This document shows positions 22,853 through 29,846 of a stretch of 29,846 nt of DNA, piece by piece. The notes below the pieces were generated by a model. It saw nothing but the letters and a program-made list of their open reading frames with translations, did not search any database and was not told where the DNA came from. Within the stretch, counting starts at the first letter, position 1; each line of letters opens with the position of its first letter. The translations under genes were made by a program, and so were the position numbers. Source of the DNA: Chitinophaga pinensis (lineage in GTDB: Bacteria > Bacteroidota > Bacteroidia > SXHM01); the NCBI GenBank assembly GCA_945889235.1, contig CAMDBK010000007.1:1-29846 (forward strand), written 5' to 3'.

Positions 22853-23266
22853 TTAGTGTGGCAGTTTATTTCTCAGCAGGCCATAAACAAATGTTCCGAA
22901 AATTGCGCTGAGTAATACAACAATAAAAGCGGTTGTGCCTGTTCCGATAATCATGTAAACAGGTCCGGGGCAGGCGCCTGTTAAAGCCCAGCCGAGTCCG
23001 AAAATAATTCCTCCAACCAAATAATTAAAATATCCTTTTCGTTTTTCAAGAGGGTTTATTTTTTCTCCTTCCAGATTTTTCCATCCGAATTTTTTAGCGA
23101 GAAAAATCACAATAGCACCAAGTACAACAGCTGAACCGATTACACCGTACATGTGAAATCCCTGGAAACGGAACATTTCCTGAATGCGATACCATGAAAT
23201 GATTTCGCCTTTGGTTAGTGTGATGCCAAACAAAACTCCGGTTAATATGAATTTGATGTATTTCAT
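22853..23266 (-). CDS. YeeE/YedE-type half transporter, DUF6691 family
   Basis: The 137-residue membrane protein has four hydrophobic segments and the conserved GLGWALTGACPGPVYMIIG motif of the second half of YeeE/YedE (Sulf_transp) proteins. The Cys in GACPGP corresponds to the Cys line of thiosulfate-type channels. Together with the upstream half (23330-23896) it forms the split version common in Bacteroidota and Proteobacteria. Thiosulfate or another sulfur compound is the likely substrate by family; no sulfurtransferase or beta-lactamase-like partner is nearby. Confidence 0.88.
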   Translation of the reverse strand: MKYIKFILTGVLFGITLTKGEIISWYRIQEMFRFQGFHMYGVIGSAVVLGAIVIFLAKKFGWKNLEGEKINPLEKRKGYFNYLVGGIIFGLGWALTGACPGPVYMIIGTGTTAFIVVLLSAIFGTFVYGLLRNKLPH

Positions 23267-23275
23267 TTTTGCATC

Positions 23276-23328
23276 TCGACTACGCTCGATGTGACAATTC
23301 TGCTGTCACCCTGAGCGTAGTCGAAGGG
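23276..23328. repeat. Long nested palindrome between the two YeeE halves (TCACCCTGA family)
   Basis: Outer arms TCGACTACGCTC (23276-23287) and GAGCGTAGTCGA (23313-23324) are perfect 12-bp inverted repeats. Inside, GTGACA (23291-23296) and TGTCAC (23304-23309) form a second stem. The right half contains TCACCCTGA (23306-23314) and AGGGT, as in the other two copies. It fills the 63-base gap and could make a strong RNA hairpin between the two cistrons. Confidence 0.88.
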
Positions 23329-23329
23329 T

Positions 23330-23896
23330 TTATAATTTTAAAATATAAGGAAATATAATCCAGGTCATAATTAATCCTCCAATAAAAAAACCAATAGTTG
23401 CAATCAGTGAAGGCAATTGTAAATTACTCATTCCGCTGATGGAATGTCCGCTTGTACAGCCTGCCGCATAACGCGTTCCGAAGCCAACCAAAAATCCTCC
23501 GATAACCATAAAAATAAAACCTTTCAGGGTAAAAAGATTAGCCCAGTTAAAAATGGAAACAGGTAAAAATTCATTGCCATTTTGTACAACACCAAGATTT
23601 TGTAAATCCGAAACAGTAGCTTCTGAAATGCCAACAGAGTTTGGGTTTTGCAGAAAGTGTATCGCTAAAAAAGCACCAACAATAGAGCCGCCAAGAAAAA
23701 GTAAATTCCAGATTTGACTCTTCCAGTCGTAACGAAAAAACTCAGCGAATTTTCCTGCGCCACCGGCTGCACAAATGGTGCGCATGGAAGAAGATGCGGA
23801 AAATGCTTTCCCGAAATAAATCATAAGAAACATCACAACAGTGATGAGCGGACCGCATGCATACCAGGGCCAGGGCTGGCTCAAGAATTCAATCAT
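23330..23896 (-). CDS. YeeE/YedE-type half transporter, first half
   Basis: The 188-residue membrane protein carries GFGTRYAAGCTSGHSISG, the first-half signature of YeeE/YedE thiosulfate transporters, with a conserved Cys, and RTICAAGG earlier. About five hydrophobic segments. The ATG at 23896 lies 8 bases after a perfect TAATTTTG -7 element (23905-23912). Likely cotranscribed with the DUF6691 half despite the palindrome between them. The gene diverges from pssA. Confidence 0.9.
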   Translation of the reverse strand: MIEFLSQPWPWYACGPLITVVMFLMIYFGKAFSASSSMRTICAAGGAGKFAEFFRYDWKSQIWNLLFLGGSIVGAFLAIHFLQNPNSVGISEATVSDLQNLGVVQNGNEFLPVSIFNWANLFTLKGFIFMVIGGFLVGFGTRYAAGCTSGHSISGMSNLQLPSLIATIGFFIGGLIMTWIIFPYILKL

Positions 23897-23904
23897 AACG
23901 GGCG

Positions 23905-23912
23905 CAAAATTA
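23905..23912 (-). promoter_or_regulatory. -7 element of the YeeE-type operon
   Basis: TAATTTTG on the minus strand, a full match to TAnnTTTG, 8 bases before the ATG. No TTTG was found 19 bases upstream. Confidence 0.55.
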
Positions 23913-23940
23913 AACTTAGTTTTTAATTCTTTTTATATCT

Positions 23941-23948
23941 TACTTTTG
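23941..23948 (+). promoter_or_regulatory. -7 element of pssA-purS
   Basis: TACTTTTG, a full match to TAnnTTTG, 6 bases before the proposed GTG start of pssA, which implies a nearly leaderless mRNA. The -33 position has no good TTTG. Confidence 0.5.
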
Positions 23949-23954
23949 CTCCGC

Positions 23955-24743
23955 GTGAAAATAAGAGAGAATATTCCCAATGCCATAACCAGCATGAACC
24001 TGCTGTGCGGCTGTTTATCAGTTGCCGCATCATTTGATGGCTATTACAATGCTCCCGCAATTTTTATTCTTGCTGCTGCAGGTTTTGATTTTTTTGACGG
24101 ACTTGCCGCGCGTGTTTTAAAAGTGCAAAGTGAAATAGGCAAGCAACTCGACTCTCTTGCTGATATTATTTCATTTGGTGTTGCGCCCTCCATTATTCTG
24201 GTAATGCTGCTCCGCCAAAAATTAGGTTTAAATCCACATGACGGAGCTTTTCTGGCTGCGGGTGCAAAAACTGTTCAGTATTTCCCACTGGTACTGGTAA
24301 TTTTTTCTGCCATGCGTTTAGCAAAATTTAATATTGATACTCGGCAACACGATTCATTTATCGGAGTTCCTACTCCCGCAAATGCAATTTTTATTGCTTC
24401 ACTTCCTTTAATTATTCAATCAAACAACTCTACACTTTTTCCTGGGTTGGTTTTTCCTCCGGGTTATAATCCGGTTGCAGAATTTATTGCAGGGCTTACT
24501 GAAATTCCTGCGGTAATTATAGGTTACAGCGTAATTATGAGTTACCTTCTTGTTTCAGAATTACGTTTGTTTGCACTGAAATTTAAAACAGTTTCGTGGG
24601 AAGAAAATAAAATAAAATTTATTTTTCTTATTCTTTCACTGTTGCTTTTTTTCATATTAAATGTTGCTGCAATTCCTATCATTATTATTTTATACATAGT
24701 TTTGTCCATAATTAATAATCAGTTTGTTGAAAATAAAACATGA
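23955..24743 (+). CDS. pssA: CDP-diacylglycerol--serine O-phosphatidyltransferase
   Basis: This membrane enzyme makes phosphatidylserine, the precursor of phosphatidylethanolamine. The CDP-alcohol phosphatidyltransferase motif D-x2-DG-x2-AR-x8-G-x3-D-x3-D is complete (Asp45, Asp48, Gly49, Ala52, Arg53, Gly62, Asp66, Asp70), and the N-terminus IPNAITSMNLLCGC is typical of the family. About eight hydrophobic segments. The frame is open from 23841, but those codons overlap the divergent gene and both promoters; GTG at 23955 gives a 262-residue protein of normal shape. Its stop overlaps the purS start (ATGA). No psd gene is adjacent. Confidence 0.92.
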   Translation: MKIRENIPNAITSMNLLCGCLSVAASFDGYYNAPAIFILAAAGFDFFDGLAARVLKVQSEIGKQLDSLADIISFGVAPSIILVMLLRQKLGLNPHDGAFLAAGAKTVQYFPLVLVIFSAMRLAKFNIDTRQHDSFIGVPTPANAIFIASLPLIIQSNNSTLFPGLVFPPGYNPVAEFIAGLTEIPAVIIGYSVIMSYLLVSELRLFALKFKTVSWEENKIKFIFLILSLLLFFILNVAAIPIIIILYIVLSIINNQFVENKT

Positions 24744-24994
24744 AATTTAAAGCAGAAATTGATGTAATGCCTTTGAAAGAATTGCTTGACCCGCAAGGAA
24801 AAGCCGTAGGCGCAGGAATGAAAAATTTAGGTCTCACCGACATTCACGATGTGCGAATCGGGAAACACATTTCGTTAGAGTTTGAAGCAGCAACCAAGGA
24901 AGTTGCAACTGAAAAAGTAGAACAAGCCTGCAAAAAACTTTTAGCTAATCAGATTATGGAAAGCTATAAGTTTGAAGTAAGCGAATTGAATTAG
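24740..24994 (+). CDS. purS: Phosphoribosylformylglycinamidine synthase subunit PurS
   Basis: The 84-residue protein fits PurS: KFKAEIDVMPLKELLDPQGKAV, then NLGLTDIHDVRIGKHISLEF and a Cys-containing helix EQACKKLLANQIMESYKFEV. PurS joins PurQ and small PurL to make FGAM in purine synthesis and bridges the two. It overlaps pssA by 4 bases and is translationally coupled to it; purQ and purL are not in the window. It ends 4 bases before the convergent gene. Confidence 0.92.
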   Translation: MKFKAEIDVMPLKELLDPQGKAVGAGMKNLGLTDIHDVRIGKHISLEFEAATKEVATEKVEQACKKLLANQIMESYKFEVSELN

Positions 24995-24998
24995 AATT

Positions 24999-26738
24999 CT
25001 ACTCTCCTATACTCCAGATTTTATCAAAACCCATTGCCACTTCTTTTGCCTGAAGGTTGGTAAGTACGTATTCCAAACAGGCAACCATCTGATCAACATT
25101 GCAAACTTTTGCAAGACTTTGCGGGTCGGCTTTCACCATCTCTTCGTTAAAAGGAATTCCGTTGCGGAAAGTAATTGTTCCTTCTGCATATGTTCCGTTT
25201 CTGTTTCCCTTTGTTTCATCAATTCCGCGAATAGAAAAATTAATACTTGGAATTAAAACAATGTGTTTTTCTTTGTCAGCTGCAATCCGCATATTTATTT
25301 CTGCGCTTACCAAACCATCAACACCCAGCTCGCGCATCATTTTGTTGGTAGGTGTTTCTGTTGACTGACTTGAACTTAGTGTTTTGAAAAACTCACCTAA
25401 TTTTTTAGGACTTGAACGTTTTGTTCCTTTGTAGGTGCGCGCAATTTTTGTGTCGGAATTTATTGCATCATCAACAAATAAAGTAGTGTAACCGCTTGCT
25501 GCTTTTACTTTTTCAACATCAATAAAATCAACATTGAATTTATTTTTGAAAACAGGTGTAAGCTTTTGGTAAAAAGCATCCAGCATATTATCCCAGTGTT
25601 CATCCGGTAATTGAGGAAATTCAAGAATGGTAGTATACGTTGTTGTTTGTGTGTAGCGTGTGTTTCCAATGTCCCATGAATTGCTGGAAGATGTTGTTTT
25701 TTCGTAGTACAAACTTCCGTTCAGCGTAAGTGATACTAAACCGAATTTGCTTGCTCTTGAAAGCGGAATCCCTGTTTGTGCATTGGGTTTATGTACCTCA
25801 AATCCAATTTTATCATCACTGTATTTTCCCGAAAAATCAAGTTGTGTAAGAACTCCTTCTTCCTGTCTTCCTTTAACAATTACCGGCCAGGAAGAATAGG
25901 ATTTTGAAATAATTGTAACAGCAGGTAAATCGCCCGGTTTTTGCTCAGGACCTAATGCTGATTTTTCTGTTTTCTTAACGCGTTCAAGACAAAACCAGTT
26001 TGCGCCTTTGTTTACTTGGCCTGCATTCAGGTCACCGGCAATAGTAAGATTACTGAATGCTTCTTTGGGAATGGTAACCTTATTGTTTTTTGCAGGAAAA
26101 TTGGCAAAGTTGTTAAACGCTCGCGCACCCATTATATCGGTAAGCAATCCTGCATTTACTTCTGTGCCTTCTGTTCCTGCGGGGTTCGTATATTCAAGCG
26201 TTAAATCTTCGGCAAGGTCAATGATGGGAAGAATTTTATCGTTGTTCATACTCACGATTTCAATTTCAGGAACCGGACCAACAATAAATTCGGCAACATC
26301 ACCGCTTTCTGTTTTTATGCTGATGGTTTTTGTTCCGCTCCAGGGTTCTTTAAACACGTAGGAGTATGAACCGATGCCAAGATATTCCATTGGTTTTCCA
26401 TCGCACAATACTTCACCTTTCAGTTTGTAAAGTCCGATACCCCCATTTTTAAAAAAAGATACCGATACTCCGTTATCTCCTTCTGTTGTGCCTTCAGGAT
26501 AATATTTTGTTTCAGAAGTTTTAGTGCGCATGTCGTAAACACCATTAACCACATTGATGGTGAGTGCAACATTGTCAAGTGCGTCAGTCTTTGCCACCAT
26601 CAGGTTTCCGGCAAAGTCACCCAGCTTTTCACCAAAGGTTTTTTTTGTTGTGTTTTCTTCTTTTTCTTTTTTCTCTTTTTGTGCAAAGGCTGAAAAAGAA
26701 GCGAGGATAAAAAGCGTGAGTATTATTTTTTTACTCAT
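24999..26738 (-). CDS. Large exported protein of unknown function
   Basis: From ATG at 26738 the protein has 579 residues with a signal peptide (MSKKIILTLFILASFSAFAQ) followed by a Lys/Glu stretch. No membrane segments or T9SS tail. Visible regions: TKKTFGEKLGDFAGNLMVAK near the start; a beta-rich middle with GIGSYSYVFKEPWSGTKTI; KSYSSWPVIVKGRQEEG; a Ser/Thr-rich TTSSSNSW; and a C-terminal third with MMRELGVDGLVSAEINMRI and SINFSIRG, which faintly recalls TPM/GNA-type periplasmic 'AEI' beta proteins but is not assignable. The open frame reaches 26777, but those residues lack a signal-peptide pattern. I do not recognise the family. Confidence 0.75.
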   Translation of the reverse strand: MSKKIILTLFILASFSAFAQKEKKEKEENTTKKTFGEKLGDFAGNLMVAKTDALDNVALTINVVNGVYDMRTKTSETKYYPEGTTEGDNGVSVSFFKNGGIGLYKLKGEVLCDGKPMEYLGIGSYSYVFKEPWSGTKTISIKTESGDVAEFIVGPVPEIEIVSMNNDKILPIIDLAEDLTLEYTNPAGTEGTEVNAGLLTDIMGARAFNNFANFPAKNNKVTIPKEAFSNLTIAGDLNAGQVNKGANWFCLERVKKTEKSALGPEQKPGDLPAVTIISKSYSSWPVIVKGRQEEGVLTQLDFSGKYSDDKIGFEVHKPNAQTGIPLSRASKFGLVSLTLNGSLYYEKTTSSSNSWDIGNTRYTQTTTYTTILEFPQLPDEHWDNMLDAFYQKLTPVFKNKFNVDFIDVEKVKAASGYTTLFVDDAINSDTKIARTYKGTKRSSPKKLGEFFKTLSSSQSTETPTNKMMRELGVDGLVSAEINMRIAADKEKHIVLIPSINFSIRGIDETKGNRNGTYAEGTITFRNGIPFNEEMVKADPQSLAKVCNVDQMVACLEYVLTNLQAKEVAMGFDKIWSIGE

Positions 26739-26838
26739 TGAGTATTTTTTTTTAAGGAATTCGTGAGAGAAGTTCATGGTGAAGAATTTTAAAGGTTGGC
26801 GACTCTAAAATAACAAATGAAAAACAAACAGAGATAAA

Positions 26839-27564
26839 TTATCTGTTCAAATCAAAATTCTGTCCTAAGTAAACTCTGCGCACCTGTTCATCGTTGGCAA
26901 GTTCCTCGGCTCTTCCTGCTTTCATGATTGAGCCTTCAAAAAGCAAATACGTGTGGTCAGTAATATTCAGTGTTTCATGAACATTATGGTCGGTGATGAG
27001 TATGCCGATATTTTTTTTCTTCAGTGCTCTAACAATTGCCTGAATATCTTCAACAGCAATGGGGTCAACGCCTGCAAAAGGTTCGTCCAGCAAAATAAAA
27101 CTTGGATTTACAGAAAGAGCACGCGCAATTTCAGTTCTTCTTCTTTCACCACCGGAAAGTAATTCGCCACGATTTTTGCGCACATGTTTTAATCCGAATT
27201 CGTCAAGCATAGTTTCTAAACGGTGCTTTTGTTCTGCACGTGTAAGTGATGTCATTTCCAATACTGCGCGTATATTATCTTCAACACTTAGTTTGCGAAA
27301 CACCGATGCTTCCTGTGCCAGATAACCGATTCCGAGTTTTGCTCTTTTATACATCGGCATTTTTGTAATCTCGGTTTCGCCCAAATAAATTTTGCCGGAA
27401 TTGGGTTTTATCAAACCTACAATCATGTAAAATGTGGTGGTTTTTCCTGCTCCGTTTGGTCCGAGCAAACCCACAATTTCACCGCGCTTTACCTCTACCG
27501 AAACATTGTTTACAACGTAACGGCCTTTGTATTGCTTCACTAAATTTTCGGCCCTGAGAATCAT
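26839..27564 (-). CDS. lptB: LPS export ABC transporter ATPase LptB
   Basis: LptB powers lipopolysaccharide transport from the inner membrane through LptFG-C-A-D. In 241 residues: Walker A GPNGAGKT (35-42), Q-loop YLAQEASVF, signature LSGGERRR (136-143), Walker B FILLDEP and His193 in ITDHNVHETL. The sequence VKQYKGRYVVNNVSVEVKRGE, the LSGGERRRTEIARAL signature and GVDPIAVEDIQ single out LptB among ABC ATPases. It lies 18 bases after the DUF5686 gene on the same strand, suggesting joint expression of two outer-membrane-related functions. Confidence 0.95.
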   Translation of the reverse strand: MILRAENLVKQYKGRYVVNNVSVEVKRGEIVGLLGPNGAGKTTTFYMIVGLIKPNSGKIYLGETEITKMPMYKRAKLGIGYLAQEASVFRKLSVEDNIRAVLEMTSLTRAEQKHRLETMLDEFGLKHVRKNRGELLSGGERRRTEIARALSVNPSFILLDEPFAGVDPIAVEDIQAIVRALKKKNIGILITDHNVHETLNITDHTYLLFEGSIMKAGRAEELANDEQVRRVYLGQNFDLNR

Positions 27565-27582
27565 GTTTGCAAAAGTATCATT

Positions 27583-29846
27583 CTAAAAATTAAAACTAAA
27601 ACTACCCAGCACACCAATTTTACGAATGTTTGGATTATCGCGCTGGGTAAGGCGCCACATAACATCTACGCGAAATATTTTAAAAATATTTTCAATTCCA
27701 ACACCTGCCTCGGCATAAACACCGTTAAGCGCAAATAAGTCGGTGGGAAATATCATCATGTTCATATTTGCCTGCGAGATGCGACCTGCAACAGCTTTTG
27801 CTGAAACTACTTCGCGCCATTTGAGTTTGCGCATCAACGGAATTTTACTGAGGAAGTATCCGTTGAAATGATGCGTAGCAAAAACAGCTACGTATTCATC
27901 GGCAACAAATTCAATGAGGTTCATCATGTTGAAGGAGTAGTTGTCGGTTGCGTAGGTTTCATTACCTGGCTGGATGTAGAGCATGGGATACGGCAGGTTT
28001 CCCCACGTTTTTCCGGCCTGAATATAATATTCAAACCAGCCGATGGGGTTTGTTTGAATCCAATCGTCAATGGTAAATACTACGCGGTGGTAGTTGAATT
28101 GTCCGTTCCACAATCCTTTTATTCCGTAAGCATATTCGAGGGAGAGCTTGGGATATTTTGTGCCAAGACTGAGACGGTTGAGTTCCCCTTCAATAAACTT
28201 TTCCTGATAGGAAAAGTGCGTGAAGAAACGAACCTCGGAAGAAACAATGCGATGATCAGGATAAGCATCGGAAGCAAAATTGTAAACCACTTTATCGGTT
28301 GCAGACTGCAACTCACGATGCACAAAACTGAAGCGGTTGCTGAAGCCGTGAAACCATTCAACATCATAATTGGCGCGCACATCCTGCACATAGCTGAGCT
28401 TGTAAAAAGGTCGCCTGCGGTAGAAGGAGCCGAGGATGTTATCTTCTTTGAATGCATCTGCGCTGAGACCGAGTTGCTCCACATCGTATTCGTATTGCGA
28501 ACTGAAAATCTGTCGCGGCTTTTTGGAAACAAAGACGCGGAAGCCTCCGCCATATTTCCATTTTTGGTCTCGCAAACCATAGGCAACATGTGCATTGAAT
28601 TTTAATTTTTTGCTGAACTTGTTATTGGTTTTAAAGCCCAGTCCGAAACGCCAGCCCTCAACACGGTTGAAACTTAAAAGGCTTACATAAGGACCAAGGT
28701 CGATAGGACCGATTTTTTTGTAGCCGGTAACAATGGTTGTAAAAACACTGAGCCAGGATTTGAAGGCAGGAAGATTTTTAACCGTGTCGGCAATGGCGTA
28801 TATGGTTTTTTCTTTTTGAGAAAGTGAGTCGTGGCGATTTTGATTCCAGAACTCTGCGCTTTTTTGATTGGCATCTTTTTCAACGGTTATGTTTTCGGGG
28901 TTGGAATAATATTTATCGCTGCGGGGTTCATTGATTTTGAAGTTGCGGTAGCCGGTGGTCTTGGTTCCAAACAAACCCATAGCGCGATCGCTGATGATGA
29001 AATCAACAAAGAGGCGGTCGTGGGTGAGCATCCAGGTGGTGTCGTGTACCATGTCAAATTCCTGATTGATGTAAAGCTCGTTGATGTAGTTTACGTTTTC
29101 TTTTTCGGAAACATTCATGTCCACTTTCAACAAGGCAAAAGTGCTATCGTGCACAACGAGTTCGCCTTTGAAGGTTAGCTCGTATTTGCGCCTTGGGGTG
29201 AACTGCATTTTGTAGGCCCACTTGTTGCCGACAAAAAAACTATCTACTAAATAGTAGCGGTAGTACTGCAAGCCAAAATCGGCAACGGGACTTATAAATC
29301 CTTTGCCGAAAACGGACACAAAATTGTCGTACACATTTATGTTCTGATACATTTCGCCCATGAACTGCGAGATGCTCTGGTCTTCGATGCCCGAGACTTT
29401 TGTTGCACGGATATTTTCTTTAGTTGTTTTGGGATTTTTGCGAAACGTGTAATCCGAAACCGATTCGGTGATGAAGATGGGGAGGAAGACTTTTCCGTTT
29501 ACATCGGAGGTATCCACATTATCGAAAATGAAGTCAAACGTTTTGAAAAGTTTGCGCTCTTTAAACTTTTCGTCAAAGTTGTTGATGTCGAACTGCGCTT
29601 TGTTATACACTTCATATTCGTAATAATCGAGGCGGTCTTTGTTGTGGTATTTTTTGCGAGCTATTATTTTGCGCAGCAAAATCTCAGCAGGATTTTCACC
29701 TGGTAAAATCACCGCCTCTTCCAGACTGATGATGTCTTTCATAATCAGAAAATTTATCTCCTGCCTTTCCTGTTTTATCACCGCTTCATAATCGGTTTGA
29801 AAGCCAACAAAAGAAGCCTGCAAGGTATCAGTTGGGAAAGCCGTTT
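27583..29846 (-). CDS. DUF5686 family outer-membrane protein with carboxypeptidase-regulatory-like domain (partial)
   Basis: The frame is open to the window edge, so the start is missing; the visible part is about 754 residues. The N-terminal stretch (TAFPTDTLQASFVGFQTDYE ... RQEINFLIMKDIISLEEAVI) fits the end of a CarboxypepD_reg-like beta-sandwich, common on TonB- and SusC-related outer-membrane proteins. The middle LLRKIIARKKYHNKDRLDYYEYEVYNKAQ is a DUF5686 signature, and the rest is strand-rich and ends GVLGSFSFNF with a terminal Phe, as in outer-membrane barrels. Function is not established. A TTG at 29823 is not the real start because coding continues upstream. Confidence 0.88.
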   Translation of the reverse strand, partial: TAFPTDTLQASFVGFQTDYEAVIKQERQEINFLIMKDIISLEEAVILPGENPAEILLRKIIARKKYHNKDRLDYYEYEVYNKAQFDINNFDEKFKERKLFKTFDFIFDNVDTSDVNGKVFLPIFITESVSDYTFRKNPKTTKENIRATKVSGIEDQSISQFMGEMYQNINVYDNFVSVFGKGFISPVADFGLQYYRYYLVDSFFVGNKWAYKMQFTPRRKYELTFKGELVVHDSTFALLKVDMNVSEKENVNYINELYINQEFDMVHDTTWMLTHDRLFVDFIISDRAMGLFGTKTTGYRNFKINEPRSDKYYSNPENITVEKDANQKSAEFWNQNRHDSLSQKEKTIYAIADTVKNLPAFKSWLSVFTTIVTGYKKIGPIDLGPYVSLLSFNRVEGWRFGLGFKTNNKFSKKLKFNAHVAYGLRDQKWKYGGGFRVFVSKKPRQIFSSQYEYDVEQLGLSADAFKEDNILGSFYRRRPFYKLSYVQDVRANYDVEWFHGFSNRFSFVHRELQSATDKVVYNFASDAYPDHRIVSSEVRFFTHFSYQEKFIEGELNRLSLGTKYPKLSLEYAYGIKGLWNGQFNYHRVVFTIDDWIQTNPIGWFEYYIQAGKTWGNLPYPMLYIQPGNETYATDNYSFNMMNLIEFVADEYVAVFATHHFNGYFLSKIPLMRKLKWREVVSAKAVAGRISQANMNMMIFPTDLFALNGVYAEAGVGIENIFKIFRVDVMWRLTQRDNPNIRKIGVLGSFSFNF

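Noticed and set aside
22853..23896. A single YeeE gene broken by frameshift
   Set aside because: Both halves have their own starts and full half-signatures, separated by an intergenic palindrome; split halves are a known form of this family.
23841..23954. ATG start for pssA far upstream
   Set aside because: It overlaps the divergent YeeE-type gene and both promoters; GTG at 23955 gives the family's normal N-terminus.
27868..28605. A 245-codon open frame on the plus strand
   Set aside because: It runs antisense to the DUF5686 barrel gene, has no promoter and no recognisable domain; it is a shadow of a long coding region.

Overview
The window is about 40% GC and carries almost only chromosomal housekeeping and cell-envelope genes of a member of the Bacteroidota. 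Support for this: several proteins end in type IX secretion (T9SS type A) sorting domains; promoters match the phylum's TTTG-N19-TAnnTTTG pattern (best example in front of rplU); starts mostly lack a Shine-Dalgarno sequence; SecA is the long (about 1,100 residue) version; and DUF5686 and YeeE/DUF6691 families are present. The order cannot be fixed from sequence alone; a Chitinophagales- or Flavobacteriales-like environmental lineage is plausible.

Layout. 1-108: tail of a T9SS-secreted protein. 181-762 (-): AraC-type regulator with a degenerate HMA-like N-terminus. 813-3782 (+): asnS-rpoN, 3 bases apart. 3911-6529 (+): three-gene block (lipoprotein serine hydrolase, DUF998 membrane protein, DUF1961-type secreted protein). 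It is closed on its right side by a 75-bp, 84% identical copy of the 3' end of rpoN (6529-6603), so the block looks like an insertion behind rpoN. 6832-10122 (+): secA with a strong terminator. 10192-10697 (-): two small overlapping genes of unknown function. 10819-11656 (-): a secreted protein that is little more than a T9SS sorting domain, and an HMA-domain lipoprotein. Divergently, 11918-15278 (+): tandem paralogues fusing a cytochrome c-like domain, a PHM-type copper monooxygenase domain and a T9SS tail.

15394-16065 (+): rplU-rpmA behind a textbook promoter. 16121-17056 (-): DinB-like protein and a VOC/glyoxalase gene broken by one in-frame stop. 17164-20970 (-): prfB (with its programmed +1 frameshift), arsC-like reductase and a patatin/outer-membrane-barrel protein. 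21031-21486 (-): recX. 21589-22851 (+): MFS transporter. 22853-23896 (-): split YeeE/YedE-type transporter pair. 23955-24994 (+): pssA-purS, overlapping by 4 bases. 24999-26738 (-): large exported protein of unknown function. 26839-29846 (-): DUF5686 outer-membrane protein (cut by the window end) followed by lptB.

Intergenic DNA is rich in structure: three palindromes sharing the core TCACCCTGA...GGGT, a CCCTCTCC...GGGTGAGG element, several short-word repeats (AACAC, AAACATT, TTTAAAGT, CTTTGCG) placed just before genes, and clean hairpin terminators. No tRNA, rRNA, CRISPR array, insertion sequence or integrase was seen. The most notable items are the rpoN 3'-end duplication around the three-gene block, the copper/haem gene cluster at 11.2-15.3 kb with a palindrome on the divergent promoter, and the disrupted VOC gene.
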